Source of the DNA: Streptomyces sp. WM4235
Lineage (GTDB): Bacteria; Actinomycetota; Actinomycetes; Streptomycetales; Streptomycetaceae
Reading direction: 5' to 3'
Assembly: GCF_001279725.1 (NCBI RefSeq)
Contig: NZ_LGDE01000181.1
Coordinates: forward strand, 1 to 64,000
Length of the DNA: 64,000 nt
Below the pieces are notes generated by a model. It saw only the letters and a list, made by a program, of their open reading frames with translations, was not told the DNA's origin and did no database searches. The stretch's first letter is position 1. Every line of letters starts with the position of its first letter. Of the stretch, positions 40,973 to 50,177 are shown piece after piece. Position numbers and translations under genes: made by a program.

Positions 40973-42771
40973 TCGGCCGGCCTTCGCGGCGACCCGGTGC
41001 CCTTCGGGTCCCGACCGCCTTGGCCGTCCCGACCGCCCTGCCCGTTCCCGCCGTCCTGCCCGTTCCCGCCGTCCTTGGGGGCGGCCCCGATGACGACCTT
41101 GGCGCCGGCGGTGAGCGCGCCGGCCCGCACCGGGGTCACCGCCACGTAGCCGTCGCCGCTGGTGCCCACCCGGACCTCGATGCGCCGCGGCGTGCCGTCG
41201 CCGCCCACGGCGGTGACGACCGTGCCCCCGTCCGCGGTGGCGGAGACCGCGGTGACGGGAACCACGAGGGCCTGCCCGTCGGTCGAGGCGGACTCGATGG
41301 TCAGTCGTACGTCCTGACCGGCGAGAGCGGGGGGCAGCGGTCGGTCCGCGCGGACGACCATGCGGAAGCCGAGATCGCCGCCCTTGCCCGCGGCGTCGCC
41401 CTGGCCGCCCTGCCCGGGCTGCTGCCCGCCCGCCGGCCGGCCGGTCGAGCGTTCGCCGGCGACCAGCGCGACCTTGCCCCGGGCATCGAGCCCCGTGGCC
41501 TCGGAGGCGATCACCACGCTCATGCCGGCGCGCAGGAGCTGCTTCTTGTCGTCCTTCAGGTACGTCTCGACGACGAGTTCACCGGCGGACAGGGTGAGCA
41601 CCGGCCCGGAGACGGGGCCGCCCACCCGGCCGGCGATCCCGCTGACCCGGGCGGGGAAGGAGCCGAGGATCACGGTCTCGGAGGCGGGGAGCATCGGCCC
41701 GTCGGCGGCCTCGACCGATGCCAGCTCGGCGCGGGCGTCGGCGAGGGCCTGCCGGGCGCGCGCGAGGGCCCGACCGGAGTCACCCTCGCCGCCGCCGCTC
41801 TTGCCGGCCGTCCTACCGACACCGGTCGTCTCGCCGTCACCGGCGCCGGAGGCGGGGCCGGCCGAGGGGCTGCCGGTGGCCGGCGTGCCGGAACGTCCCC
41901 CGGCCCCGGCCCCGTTCCCGGCCCCGGCCCCGTTCCCGGCACCGGCCCCGGTCCCGGCGTCGGCCGAGGCGTCCTCGACGGCCCACTGCGCCGTCCGTAC
42001 GGCCTGCCGCGCGGCCTTGACCGCCTCGCCGCCGTCCGCCACGGCGGGCAGCGGGTCGTACCCGATGGCCCGGTAGCGGGCGGTGAGCGCGGCCTTCGTA
42101 CCGGCTCCGAACACGCCCTTCGCGTCGGCGCCGGTCCCGTGTCCGAGCGCGCGCAGCGCCTGCTGGAGCTGGGCGACGTCGTCGCCGGTGGAACCCGGCC
42201 TGAGGTCGCGGTAGACGGGCAGGGTCCCCTTCAGGGCGAACACCGGACGCCCGGAGACCTCCGCCAACAGTTGCCCGGCGGCGACCGCGTCCCCGGCCTT
42301 GAGCGGCAGCTTCGTGACGACGGCCGCTGCCGCGCCCTCGCCGGCGCGCGGCTGGGGGGCCACGTCGACGCTCTGGTCGGCCACGACCGTCCCGCGCGTC
42401 ACCACGGTCCGCGCGAGCACCCGCTGCTCGACCTCGGCGGTCAACAACCCCTGCGCGGGCGGCCCGGTCTCCGCCGCGACCTGCGCGGGCGATTTCACCA
42501 GCACGGTGGCCAACAGCCCACCGACCGCCACGAGCGCGGCTCCGGCGACGACGCCGAGGACCACCCGGCGCCCCCGACCGAGCGCCCCGGAGCCGAGCGC
42601 CCCGGAGCCGAGCGCCCCGGAGTCAGGTGCGTCCTGCGCGGCGTCGGCCGTGCCGGCCGACCCGTCCCCGCCCGGGTCCCGCGCGTCCCCGTCGCCCGGT
42701 TCCACCACATCCCCGCCCGGTTCCACCCCGTCCCCGCCCGGTTCCACCGCGACGTCCCCCGGTTCGTTCAC
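40969..42771 (-). CDS. Efflux adaptor with peptidoglycan-binding and HlyD/RND-like domains
   Basis: The roughly 600-aa protein has a low-complexity Gly/Asp/Glu-rich cytoplasmic N-terminus, a membrane helix (about residues 65-90), and a first hybrid-motif half (VTRGTVVADQSVDVAPQ). A PG_binding_1 domain follows (LRPGSTGDDVAQLQQALRALG with GVFGAGTKAALTARYRAIGYDPL), then a coiled region broken by a Gly/Ala repeat, and a second barrel half (AGELVVETYLKDDKKQLLRAGMSVVI). It likely links the ABC permease to the cell wall. The GTG at 42771 overlaps the lipoprotein stop by 4 bp. The C-terminus is a Gly/Asn/Gln/Asp repeat. Confidence 0.88.
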   Translation of the reverse strand: MNEPGDVAVEPGGDGVEPGGDVVEPGDGDARDPGGDGSAGTADAAQDAPDSGALGSGALGSGALGRGRRVVLGVVAGAALVAVGGLLATVLVKSPAQVAAETGPPAQGLLTAEVEQRVLARTVVTRGTVVADQSVDVAPQPRAGEGAAAAVVTKLPLKAGDAVAAGQLLAEVSGRPVFALKGTLPVYRDLRPGSTGDDVAQLQQALRALGHGTGADAKGVFGAGTKAALTARYRAIGYDPLPAVADGGEAVKAARQAVRTAQWAVEDASADAGTGAGAGNGAGAGNGAGAGGRSGTPATGSPSAGPASGAGDGETTGVGRTAGKSGGGEGDSGRALARARQALADARAELASVEAADGPMLPASETVILGSFPARVSGIAGRVGGPVSGPVLTLSAGELVVETYLKDDKKQLLRAGMSVVIASEATGLDARGKVALVAGERSTGRPAGGQQPGQGGQGDAAGKGGDLGFRMVVRADRPLPPALAGQDVRLTIESASTDGQALVVPVTAVSATADGGTVVTAVGGDGTPRRIEVRVGTSGDGYVAVTPVRAGALTAGAKVVIGAAPKDGGNGQDGGNGQGGRDGQGGRDPKGTGSPRRPAE

Positions 42772-43253
42772 CCGCCGAGCACGCCGTTGCCGCCGGAGCC
42801 CTTGTCGGGGCGGCACTTGCGGGTCGCCTCGGCGTGCTTCGTCCGCAGTTCGGCCGTCTGCTCAGGGGTCACGGCCCGAGGGTCGTACGTACCCGTCGCC
42901 GGGTCCGGGTCCGGGTACCAGGAGACGCCCTCGGCCCGCAGGCACCTGGCCTCCTCGCGGGCGGCGGCCAGCACCTCGGGGTCGACCTTCGTGACGGGCG
43001 TCTGCTTCGGGGCCTTGCTCTCGCAGGCCTTCTCGGCGGCGGCGAGGTTGTCGTGCGGCTTGTCCTTGTCCACCCGGGGTGTACCCGAGTCGAGGAGGAC
43101 GATCGGCACGCCGTGTTCCTTGAGGCAGTCGTAGTAGGCGACCTCCTCCCGGCTGGGCGGCGGGCTGTCGCTCGCGGAGGGTTCCTTCCCGCCGGAGCAC
43201 GCACCGAGCACGAGAGCCAGGGCGAGGACGGTGACGGGCACGTACTTGCGCAT
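42768..43253 (-). CDS. Cys-rich lipoprotein, first gene of the ABC operon
   Basis: The 161-aa product has a lipoprotein signal peptide (LVLGAC, Cys19). The mature part has further cysteines (YDCLKEHG, KACESKA, ARCLRAEG, RKCRPDK), probably in disulphides. The repeated 'CL..G' pattern resembles a family of small actinobacterial lipoproteins and also the lipoprotein at 43936. It may be the surface-exposed, substrate-binding or sensor partner of the transporter. Its stop overlaps the adaptor start (GTGA), so the operon order is lipoprotein, adaptor, ATPase, permease. Confidence 0.85.
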   Translation of the reverse strand: MRKYVPVTVLALALVLGACSGGKEPSASDSPPPSREEVAYYDCLKEHGVPIVLLDSGTPRVDKDKPHDNLAAAEKACESKAPKQTPVTKVDPEVLAAAREEARCLRAEGVSWYPDPDPATGTYDPRAVTPEQTAELRTKHAEATRKCRPDKGSGGNGVLGG

Positions 43254-43499
43254 ATGGGCGCTTCCCTCGGGGTGCGGACGTGGATGAGGGCGCCGCAGAG
43301 CGATATGACGTGCGAACGCAATTCGCGATCATAGAGAGGGGCCTGCGGACACACAAGTTCCGTTTGATGAACGCTTTTTGACAGTCCGTTGGCTGGGATA
43401 TCGGCTTGTGCCCGGAACCGCTCTGCACTTGAATCCCGCTGGGCGTCGCGCTGTTGGCGTCGAGATCATTTTGTTGTTCCCACAGTGAGGAATGTGCAA

Positions 43500-43907
43500 A
43501 TGAACAAGAACAAGCGCGTCCTGCGTCTCGCGCTCGCCCCGGTGGCCGTCGCCGGCGCCCTGCTCGTGTCGACGGCCTCACCCGCTTCCGCGTGGGTGCA
43601 CGACGGGTACCTGGAGCAGTTCGAGTTCGGGCTGTACTGGGACTCCGGCCAGAGAGGGTGCGTCTTCGACAGCAACAACGACGACGACAACCTGAACAAC
43701 GACACGTTCCACGGCCCCTCGGGCTGCGGCGGCCTCGGCAAGGGCGTGAACGACAACACGTACTCGTACAAGAGCCTGGACATCAAGGGCCGCCACGTCT
43801 ACACCAACAGCAACTACGGCGGGATCCAGGGCTCCGTCCCCGCCGGTCACACCGGCGACGCGTCCAGCAACTTCAAGAACTCGATCAGCTCCCTTCGCTG
43901 GTACTGA
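43500..43907 (+). CDS. Secreted peptidase-inhibitor-like (I36 / beta-gamma-crystallin-like) protein
   Basis: The 135-aa product has a signal peptide cleaved near ASPASA (about residue 31). The mature domain of about 104 residues has two cysteines and is rich in Asn, Asp, Gly and aromatics (DSNNDDDNLNNDTFHG, HVYTNSNYGG, KNSISSLRWY). This fits the beta-gamma-crystallin-like fold of Streptomyces peptidase inhibitor family I36. The ATG at 43500 has GAGGAA upstream. Calcium binding through the Asp/Asn stretch is conceivable. It stands before the lipoprotein gene at 43936 with 28 bp between, possibly co-transcribed. Confidence 0.7.
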   Translation: MNKNKRVLRLALAPVAVAGALLVSTASPASAWVHDGYLEQFEFGLYWDSGQRGCVFDSNNDDDNLNNDTFHGPSGCGGLGKGVNDNTYSYKSLDIKGRHVYTNSNYGGIQGSVPAGHTGDASSNFKNSISSLRWY

Positions 43908-43935
43908 GCCGCTCGCACCCCCGGAGGAACCGCTG

Positions 43936-44910
43936 ATGCACCACGCCCGGCGCCGCCGGACCCTCGCCGCCGCCCTCCTGACGGCCACGGCCGTCCTGGT
44001 GGGCGGTTGCGCGGGCGACGACGGGGCGAAGGGCAAGGGCGCCCGCGAACCCGCGCTCGGCCCCGTCGCCGCGAACCCCGCCGGCTCCGCCCTCTCCCTC
44101 CCCCTGGACGCCTACACGGACTCGGACGCCGAAGCCCGGCGGATGGAGGCGGTGCAGAACCGGCTCATCGCCCTGTGCATGGCCCGGTACGGATTCGCCT
44201 ACGAGCCGCCGGCGAGCCGGGCCGACACCGGGGGAGGGGCCGAACAGGGCCGCCACGGCGCCCTGTTCGGGGTCGCCGATCCCGCGCAGGCGGCGGCCCG
44301 CGGCTATGCCGACGCCTCCGGGGCGGGGGACTCGGCCAAGCCGGCCCCGCCGCAACTCACCGAGAGCGCGACCGCGGTGCTGTTCGGTACCCGGCAGGGC
44401 GAGACGACCCCCTCCGGGCCGGACCCGAGGACCCAGGAGGAGGCCGAACGGACCGACAGCGGGATCGAGGCCGGCGGGCAGCGGGTGCCGGCCGGCGGCT
44501 GCCTGCGCGAGGGGTACCGCAAGCTGTACGCGCCCACCAAGGACAGCGTCGACCTGCTCTTCTCCTTCGGCCTCGCCTCCGAGGCGCACACCCGCTCCCA
44601 GAAGGACTCCCGGGTGGTCGCCGTCCTGAAGGACTGGTCCGCGTGCATGGAGGAGGCCGGATACGACGGTGTCGGCACTCCGTACGAGGTCGTCGAGAAG
44701 CTGGGCCTGGAGGCGGACAAGGCCGGCCCCAAGGCGGTCGCCGTCGCCGGCGAGGACGTCGCCTGCAAGCGCGAGGTGAACCTGGTGGGCGTGTGGGCGG
44801 CCGTCGAGACCGCCTACCAGCAAGGGCTCGTGGAGGAGAACGCGGAGACGCTCGCGCTCTACAGGAAACAGCGCGACGCCCGATTCAAACTGGCGGCCTC
44901 ACTCGCCTGA
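43936..44910 (+). CDS. Lipoprotein of unknown function
   Basis: A 324-aa product with lipobox LVGGC (Cys25) after a short basic signal peptide. The mature protein has paired Cys-containing segments (ALCMARYGFAYEPP, GGCLREGYRKLY, SACMEEAGYDGVG, DVACKREVNL) and long helical stretches, similar in style to the lipoprotein at 42768. I know no assigned role. It ends in a hairpin at 44925-44957. Confidence 0.8.
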   Translation: MHHARRRRTLAAALLTATAVLVGGCAGDDGAKGKGAREPALGPVAANPAGSALSLPLDAYTDSDAEARRMEAVQNRLIALCMARYGFAYEPPASRADTGGGAEQGRHGALFGVADPAQAAARGYADASGAGDSAKPAPPQLTESATAVLFGTRQGETTPSGPDPRTQEEAERTDSGIEAGGQRVPAGGCLREGYRKLYAPTKDSVDLLFSFGLASEAHTRSQKDSRVVAVLKDWSACMEEAGYDGVGTPYEVVEKLGLEADKAGPKAVAVAGEDVACKREVNLVGVWAAVETAYQQGLVEENAETLALYRKQRDARFKLAASLA

Positions 44911-44924
44911 CCCGCCACGCCACG

Positions 44925-44957
44925 ACACGACCCCGGCCTTCGCGGCCGGGGCCGTGT
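44925..44957 (+). terminator. Hairpin after the lipoprotein gene
   Basis: ACACG-A-CCCCGGCC pairs with GGCCGGGG-C-CGTGT around a TTCGC loop; a single A-C mismatch interrupts the stem. Confidence 0.8.
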
Positions 44958-45136
44958 GCGTCGTGACGGGTATTCCGCACGGAATCGCGCATTCCCGCGT
45001 CGGGAAGCGAGCACGGAAAAGCGGACGGGAAACCCGGCGGGAGTCGAGGGTGCCGTCCGCCGGCGCACCCGCAATTTCGGCCAGGGGAACGTGAAATCGA
45101 CCCGATGGCGGCGGCTTCTGTTCCCCGATCGGGCCC

Positions 45137-45284
45137 GGGCACGCGAAAGGACGGGCACGAAAAGGGACGCGGGCACGAAAAGGGACGCGGGCACGAAAAA
45201 GGACGCGGCATGCGAAACGTCGCGGACAGGCGAAGAGGCGCGGGCATCCCAAACGACGCGGGCATCCCAAACGACGCGGGCATG
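45137..45284. repeat. Tandem repeat array with 18-bp period
   Basis: GGGCACGAAAAGGGACGC occurs at 45153-45170 and 45171-45188, with one change at 45189-45206. Degenerate units flank it (45137-45152, 45207-45223). A second subtype, GGGCATCCCAAACGACGC, is at 45242-45259 and 45260-45277. All share GGGCA....AA..GACGC. It lies downstream of both convergent genes, directly before a hairpin. Confidence 0.85.
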
Positions 45285-45287
45285 CGG

Positions 45288-45330
45288 AAGGGCCGGTACT
45301 CCACCCCCGAGCGGGGGAGTACCGGCCCTT
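45288..45330 (-). terminator. Strong hairpin, probable terminator of the NlpC/P60 gene
   Basis: A perfect 13-bp stem AAGGGCCGGTACT / AGTACCGGCCCTT with an inner CCCCC/GGGGG stem. It is 184 bp beyond the NlpC/P60 stop and directly beside the repeat array. Confidence 0.7.
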
Positions 45331-45513
45331 TCCGCGCACGCGCGGTCAGCCGCGGGGTGTCCGAGGGTGCCTGAAGGCTCCTCAGGGCGTCCGAGAGCGG
45401 TTCGGACGACCCGGAGGGTCCCACACAAGGCCCCAGGCACCTCTGGACGCCCGGGAAGGCTTCAGAGACGGCGACGGCTCAAGAGGCAGCGACAACTCAA
45501 GAGACGCGACGAC

Positions 45514-46383
45514 TCAGAGGACGCGGACGGCGCCCGTCGGCATGTCGTAGCTCAGGTTGCGCTCGACGACACCGGTGCTGGGGTTCTGCGCACCGACGAA
45601 CTTGCCGCCGCCGACGTAGATGGCGACGTGGTACGCGCTGCCCTTGGCACCCCAGTACAGGATGTCGCCCGGCTGGAGGTTGCTCAGCGACACCGAGGTG
45701 CCGGCCGTGGACTGCGCCTGCGACACACGGTCGAGGGTGATCCCGGCCTGGCGGTACGCGGCCTGGACGAGACCGGAGCAGTCGTACGCGGAGGAGCCGG
45801 TGGCGCCACTGACGTACGCCTTGCCGACCTGCGCGCGGGCGAAGTCGACGATGGCCGCGGCGGAGCCGGTGGCCGGCCTCGACGTGCTGCCGCCCTCGTC
45901 GGAGTCGCCACCCGAGTTGTGTCCGGGGGAGAAGGAATCGTCGTCCGAGGCGGAGGCGTTCGCCAGCGAGGAGCGGGCGGAGCTGCGGTTGGCGCGGTCG
46001 GCCTCGGCCTTGCGCGCCTGCTCCTCCTTGGCCTTCTTCTCGGCGTCGGCCTTCTGCTGGGCGTCTTCCTTCGCCTGCTTCGCCTCGGCGGCGGCGCCCG
46101 TGCGGGCGTGCTCCTCCTGGACGTTCAGCTCGCCTTCGACGGCGGCGGCGCGGGTGTTCTCGGCGGCCGTGGTGACGGCCGTCGCGACATCGGCGCTCAG
46201 GTCCAGGTCGAGGACGGGCATTTCGAGCGTCGTCTCGGCCACGGGCTCTGACGGGGACGCGCTCGCGGTGCCGGCCATGGCGAGGGTGCTGAGGACGCCA
46301 CCGGCGATGCCGGCGCGGACCGCGAGCTTGGAGGCGCTGCGGCGGGGCTTCCGGTGGCTGGGTGTGTGAGCGGTGTGGGACAT
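45514..46383 (-). CDS. Secreted NlpC/P60 peptidoglycan endopeptidase
   Basis: The 289-aa product has a signal peptide (cleavage near ASASP, residue 43) and a charged coiled-coil region (about 80-133, rich in Lys/Glu/Ala). A Ser/Gly/Asp linker and a C-terminal NlpC/P60 domain (about 175-289) follow. Catalytic Cys202 is in YDCSGLVQAAY and His252 in AYHVAIYVGGG. It cuts stem peptides of peptidoglycan during growth or sporulation. The ATG at 46383 lacks a clear ribosome site. The gene reads away from nuoA across an 802-bp region. Confidence 0.93.
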   Translation of the reverse strand: MSHTAHTPSHRKPRRSASKLAVRAGIAGGVLSTLAMAGTASASPSEPVAETTLEMPVLDLDLSADVATAVTTAAENTRAAAVEGELNVQEEHARTGAAAEAKQAKEDAQQKADAEKKAKEEQARKAEADRANRSSARSSLANASASDDDSFSPGHNSGGDSDEGGSTSRPATGSAAAIVDFARAQVGKAYVSGATGSSAYDCSGLVQAAYRQAGITLDRVSQAQSTAGTSVSLSNLQPGDILYWGAKGSAYHVAIYVGGGKFVGAQNPSTGVVERNLSYDMPTGAVRVL

Positions 46384-46850
46384 GGGACTAACCGCTATCA
46401 GGGGGCGGCCGGTCGCTTCAAGAAACGTGGTGTGCGCCACAGTTGTGCGCGAAGGCCGCGAACCGGACGCGTCGCGGCCGTTATTGACGCGGTAACGGGC
46501 GAAACGGACACACCCTCACAAGCCTGTGATCATGGGGTTTCCGCGATAAGTCCCAATTGATCCGGCGCCTACCATTCCGCCGGACAGTTGGCCAAGCCCT
46601 CTTTCGGCGGCGCGGATTCCACGTGACGCAGGTCACAGTTACCTACCGCTGTGCGGGCACTGTGGCCGCTCCGTGACCCGCCTGTGAGGTTCCCGTGCGG
46701 TTCGTGAACGGATGCACACGATCCGCGTGCCCTTCACCCGGCCGCCCATCCCCCTTTACCCGGGCCGGCCCGACGTCCACTCGACTCCTCCCGAACCCCT
46801 CGTTCGGGGGGCGTGGATCCCCTTATCACTGCTGTGGCAGTGGTGCCAAT

Positions 46851-46878
46851 TTGCTTGCACTGGCCAACGTTTGATAGT
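46851..46878 (+). promoter_or_regulatory. Candidate promoter upstream of nuoA
   Basis: TTGCTT (46851-46856), a 16-bp spacer and GATAGT (46873-46878) resemble a principal-sigma promoter pointing to nuoA, about 300 bp away. Other promoters closer to nuoA (for example around CATAAGAT, 47047-47054) are possible. Confidence 0.35.
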
Positions 46879-47069
46879 GCGCACCCCCTTCCACCTGCAA
46901 CGAAGGGGCCGGATGTCACCTTTGGTGATCATGTGGATGCCTTGCGTATGAAGATCACCACTCATCGGACTTCATGATCGTTCGTCAGGTGGTGGAGATC
47001 ACAAACTCGGTGTTGTTACCCGTGTCGCAGATCACAGACCGGCAGGCATAAGATGCGCACCAGTCCGGC

Positions 47070-47087
47070 TTGTGAACTGCCTCACAT
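47070..47087. promoter_or_regulatory. Rex operator upstream of nuoA
   Basis: TTGTGAACTGCCTCACAT differs at one base from the Streptomyces Rex consensus TGTGAACNNNTTCACA with its flanking T/A. Rex is the NADH/NAD+-sensing repressor known to control respiratory operons, including nuo, in Streptomyces. The site ends 98 bp before the nuoA start, just downstream of a possible -10 at 47049, so binding would repress nuo when NADH is low. Confidence 0.82.
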
Positions 47088-47185
47088 GCGATCCCCTTCC
47101 ACTCGGGTGATCTTCGCGGGAGGCGGGTCACTCGGCGCCGGCACAGCGGTCCAACGGTCAAGGACGACTGGAAGGAGCGAGGAGC

Positions 47186-47545
47186 GTGAATGCGTACGCG
47201 CCCATCCTCGTGCTCGGCGCCCTCGGCGCAGGGTTTGCGATCTTCTCCGTGGTCATGGCCACGCTGATCGGCCCAAAGAGGTACAACCGGGCAAAACTTG
47301 AAGCGTACGAGTGCGGCATCGAGCCCACTCCGGTGCCGGCCGGTGGCGGTCGCTTCCCCATCAAGTACTACCTGACGGCGATGCTCTTCATCGTCTTCGA
47401 CATCGAGATCGTCTTCCTCTACCCCTGGGCGGTCACCTTCGACTCCCTGGGGATCTTCGGGCTCGTCGAGATGTTGCTCTTCGTGCTCACCGTCTTCGTC
47501 GCCTACGCCTACGTGTGGCGCCGCGGCGGCCTGGAATGGGACTGA
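47186..47545 (+). CDS. nuoA: NADH-quinone oxidoreductase subunit A
   Basis: A 119-aa membrane subunit of complex I with three helices and the conserved loop KLEAYECGIEPT after helix 1, next to the quinone channel; the second block is FDIEIVFLYPWAV. The GTG start at 47186 has GGAAGGAG upstream. It is the first gene of the 14-gene nuo operon that couples NADH oxidation and menaquinone reduction to proton export. It is controlled by the Rex site 98 bp upstream. Confidence 0.98.
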   Translation: MNAYAPILVLGALGAGFAIFSVVMATLIGPKRYNRAKLEAYECGIEPTPVPAGGGRFPIKYYLTAMLFIVFDIEIVFLYPWAVTFDSLGIFGLVEMLLFVLTVFVAYAYVWRRGGLEWD

Positions 47546-47560
47546 GGGGCTGAATTTTCC

Positions 47561-48115
47561 ATGGGACTGGAAGAGAAGCTGCCGAGCGGCTTTCTGCTGA
47601 CGACCGTCGAACAGGCCGCGGGCTGGGTGCGCAAGTCATCCGTCTTCCCGGCCACCTTCGGTCTGGCGTGCTGCGCCATCGAGATGATGACCACCGGAGC
47701 GGGCCGGTACGACCTGGCCCGCTTCGGCATGGAGGTCTTCCGCGGCTCACCGCGCCAGGCCGACCTGATGATCGTGGCCGGCCGGGTCAGCCAGAAGATG
47801 GCGCCGGTGCTGCGGCAGGTGTACGACCAGATGCCCGCTCCCAAGTGGGTCATCTCCATGGGCGTTTGCGCCTCGTCGGGCGGAATGTTCAACAACTACG
47901 CGATCGTCCAGGGCGTCGACCACATCGTCCCCGTGGACATCTACCTGCCCGGTTGCCCGCCCCGCCCCGAGATGCTGATGGACGCGATCCTCAAGCTCCA
48001 CCAGAAGATCCAGGGCGGAAAGCTCGGCGTGAACCAGGAAGAGGCGGCGCGCGAGGCGGAGGAGGCGGCCCTCAAGGCCCTCCCCACCATCGAGATGAAG
48101 GGGCTCCTTCGGTGA
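47561..48115 (+). CDS. nuoB: NADH-quinone oxidoreductase subunit B
   Basis: A 184-aa peripheral-arm subunit holding the last iron-sulphur cluster (N2) before quinone: Cys37-Cys38 (ACCAIEMM), Cys103 and Cys132 (LPGCPPRPE) are the four ligands. It ends with a short Ala/Glu-rich helix. Its stop overlaps the nuoC start (GTGA). Confidence 0.98.
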   Translation: MGLEEKLPSGFLLTTVEQAAGWVRKSSVFPATFGLACCAIEMMTTGAGRYDLARFGMEVFRGSPRQADLMIVAGRVSQKMAPVLRQVYDQMPAPKWVISMGVCASSGGMFNNYAIVQGVDHIVPVDIYLPGCPPRPEMLMDAILKLHQKIQGGKLGVNQEEAAREAEEAALKALPTIEMKGLLR

Positions 48116-48852
48116 GCGACGACCCGGCCGTGCACAACGGCAACGGCAGCGGGGACGGGAACAACGTTCCCGCCCCCAGGGGCACCACCGGCCCCGAGGT
48201 GATCGGCGTCCGCAAGGGCATGTTCGGCGCCGCGGCCGGCGGGGACACCAGCGGCTACGGCGGCCTCGTCCGCACCGTGGCCATGCCCGGCGCGACGAGC
48301 CGCCCGTACGGTTCCTGGTTCGACGAGGTCGCCGACGAGTTCGAGGGCGCCCTGGAGGAACAGGGCCTGGTCCCCGGGCACGCCATCGAGAAGACGGTCG
48401 TCGACCGGGGCGAGCTGACCTTCCACGTGGCCCGCGAGCACCTCGTGCGCGTCGCACGGACCCTGCGCGACGACCCGGCCCTGCGCTTCGAGCTCTGCAC
48501 CGGCGTCAGCGGGGTCCACTTCCCCGGGGACAAGGGCCGCGAACTGCACGCCGTCTACCACCTGCGCTCGCTCACCCACGGGCGGATCCTGCGCCTGGAG
48601 GTGTCCGTCCCGGACGCCGACCGGCACCTGCCGTCGCTCGTCGAGGTCTATCCGACCAACGACTGGCACGAGCGCGAGGCGTACGACTTCTTCGGCCTGA
48701 TCTTCGACGGCCACCCGGCCCTCACCCGAATCATGATGCCGGACGACTGGCAGGGGTTCCCCCAGCGCAAGGACTACCCGCTCGGTGGCATCGCCATCGA
48801 GTACAAGGGCGCCCAGATCCCGGCTCCCGACCAGAGGAGGTCGTACAGCTGA
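48112..48852 (+). CDS. nuoC: NADH-quinone oxidoreductase subunit C
   Basis: The 246-aa product from the GTG at 48112 has about 70 extra Gly/Asn/Ala-rich N-terminal residues before the 30-kDa-subunit domain. That domain carries the late signature [25 protein letters not shown]. It is separate from nuoD, unlike the fused enterobacterial NuoCD. The stop and the nuoD start share one base (TGATG). Confidence 0.96.
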   Translation: MSDDPAVHNGNGSGDGNNVPAPRGTTGPEVIGVRKGMFGAAAGGDTSGYGGLVRTVAMPGATSRPYGSWFDEVADEFEGALEEQGLVPGHAIEKTVVDRGELTFHVAREHLVRVARTLRDDPALRFELCTGVSGVHFPGDKGRELHAVYHLRSLTHGRILRLEVSVPDADRHLPSLVEVYPTNDWHEREAYDFFGLIFDGHPALTRIMMPDDWQGFPQRKDYPLGGIAIEYKGAQIPAPDQRRSYS

Positions 48853-50177
48853 TGTCCACGTCCAACCACGCCTCCTCCAGGGAGACCACCGAGGGCCTCG
48901 TCTACACCGTCACCGGTGGCGACTGGGACGAGATCGTCCAGTCGGCGGCCCGCGCGGACGACGAGCGGATCGTCGTCAACATGGGCCCCCAGCACCCCTC
49001 CACCCACGGCGTGCTCCGCCTGATCCTGGAGATCGACGGCGAGACCGTCACCGAGGCCCGCTGCGGCATCGGGTACCTCCACACCGGCATCGAGAAGAAC
49101 CTCGAATTCCGGAACTGGACGCAGGGCACCACCTTCGTGACGCGCATGGACTACCTGACGCCGTTCTTCAACGAGACCGCGTACTGCCTGGGCGTCGAGA
49201 AGCTGCTCGGCATCACCGAGCAGATCCCGGACCGCGCCACCGTCATCCGCGTCCTGCTGATGGAACTCAACCGGCTCTCCTCCCACCTGGTGTGCATCGC
49301 CACCGGCGGCATGGAGCTGGGCGCGACCACGATCATGATCTACGGGTTCCGCGACCGCGAGCTGATCCTCGACGTGTTCGAGCTGATCACCGGCCTGCGG
49401 ATGAACCACGCGTTCATCCGCCCCGGCGGACTGGCCCAGGACCTGCCCCCGGGCGCCATGGACCAGCTGCGCGACTTCGTGAAGACCATGAAGAAGAACC
49501 TGCCGGAGTACGACAAGCTCGCCACCGGCAACCCCATCTTCAAGGCCCGCATGCAGGACGTCGGCTACCTCGACCTGACCGGCTGCATGGCGCTCGGCGC
49601 CACCGGCCCGATCCTGCGCTCCGCCGGCCTCCCGCACGACCTGCGCAAGACGGACCCGTACTGCGGCTACGAGACCTACGAGTTCGACGTGCCGACCACC
49701 GAGTCCTGCGACTCCTACGGCCGGTTCCTGGTCCGCCTGGAGGAGATGCGCCAGTCGCTGCGGATCGTCGAGCAGTGCCTGGAACGCCTGGAGCCGGGCC
49801 CGGTCATGGTCGCCGACAAGAAGATCGCCTGGCCGGCGCAGCTGGCCATGGGCCCCGACGGGCTCGGCAACTCGCTCGACCACATCAGGAACATCATGGG
49901 CACCTCCATGGAGGCCCTCATCCACCACTTCAAGCTGGTGACCGAGGGCTTCCGGGTGCCGGCCGGGCAGGTGTACGCGGCCGTCGAGTCCCCCAAGGGC
50001 GAGCTCGGCGTCCACGTCGTCTCCGACGGCGGCACCCGCCCCTACCGGGTCCACTTCCGCGACCCGTCCTTCACCAACCTGCAGGCCATGGCCGCGATGT
50101 GCGAGGGCGGCCAGATCGCCGACGTGATCGTCGCCGTCGCCTCCATCGACCCCGTGATGGGAGGCGTCGACCGATGA
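48852..50177 (+). CDS. nuoD: NADH-quinone oxidoreductase subunit D
   Basis: The 441-aa 49-kDa-type subunit forms the quinone pocket with Nuo[16 protein letters not shown] contains the pocket His, and [19 protein letters not shown] and [17 protein letters not shown] are family blocks. It is related to [NiFe]-hydrogenase large subunits without the metal cysteines. The stop overlaps nuoE (ATGA). Confidence 0.98.
   Translation: MSTSNHASSRETTEGLVYTVTGGDWDEIVQSAARADDERIVVNMGPQHPSTHGVLRLILEIDGETVTEARCGIGYLHTGIEKNLEFRNWTQGTTFVTRMDYLTPFFNETAYCLGVEKLLGITEQIPDRATVIRVLLMELNRLSSHLVCIATGGMELGATTIMIYGFRDRELILDVFELITGLRMNHAFIRPGGLAQDLPPGAMDQLRDFVKTMKKNLPEYDKLATGNPIFKARMQDVGYLDLTGCMALGATGPILRSAGLPHDLRKTDPYCGYETYEFDVPTTESCDSYGRFLVRLEEMRQSLRIVEQCLERLEPGPVMVADKKIAWPAQLAMGPDGLGNSLDHIRNIMGTSMEALIHHFKLVTEGFRVPAGQVYAAVESPKGELGVHVVSDGGTRPYRVHFRDPSFTNLQAMAAMCEGGQIADVIVAVASIDPVMGGVDR

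Larger units (their letters stand above)
44911..45513. other. Non-coding 600-bp region with tandem repeats and two hairpins
   Basis: Between convergent genes. It holds the lipoprotein terminator, an 18-bp-period repeat array (45137-45284) and a strong hairpin (45288-45330). Open frames exist on both strands, but they read only repeated translations of the array and have no start-site signals. Confidence 0.6.
46384..47185. other. 802-bp divergent region between the NlpC/P60 and nuo operons
   Basis: The largest gene-free stretch in the window, with visibly lower GC than its surroundings. It contains a candidate promoter at 46851-46878 and a Rex operator at 47070-47087. Repeated AGATCACA-type stretches (46998, 47029) occur near the nuo end. 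I looked for a c-di-AMP (ydaO) riboswitch in front of the hydrolase gene and could not recognise one. Short open frames on both strands look non-coding. Confidence 0.6.

Noticed and set aside
44859..45440. Proteins with FVPAS or RLGCP repeats on the minus strand
   Set aside because: They are translations of the 18-bp DNA repeat, lack ribosome sites and overlap terminator hairpins.
46384..46660. c-di-AMP (ydaO) riboswitch upstream of the NlpC/P60 gene
   Set aside because: Such genes often carry one in Streptomyces, but I could not match the conserved ydaO core on the minus strand.
46712..46951. 79-residue open frame in the nuo upstream region
   Set aside because: It has no coding bias or start signal and covers the candidate promoter.
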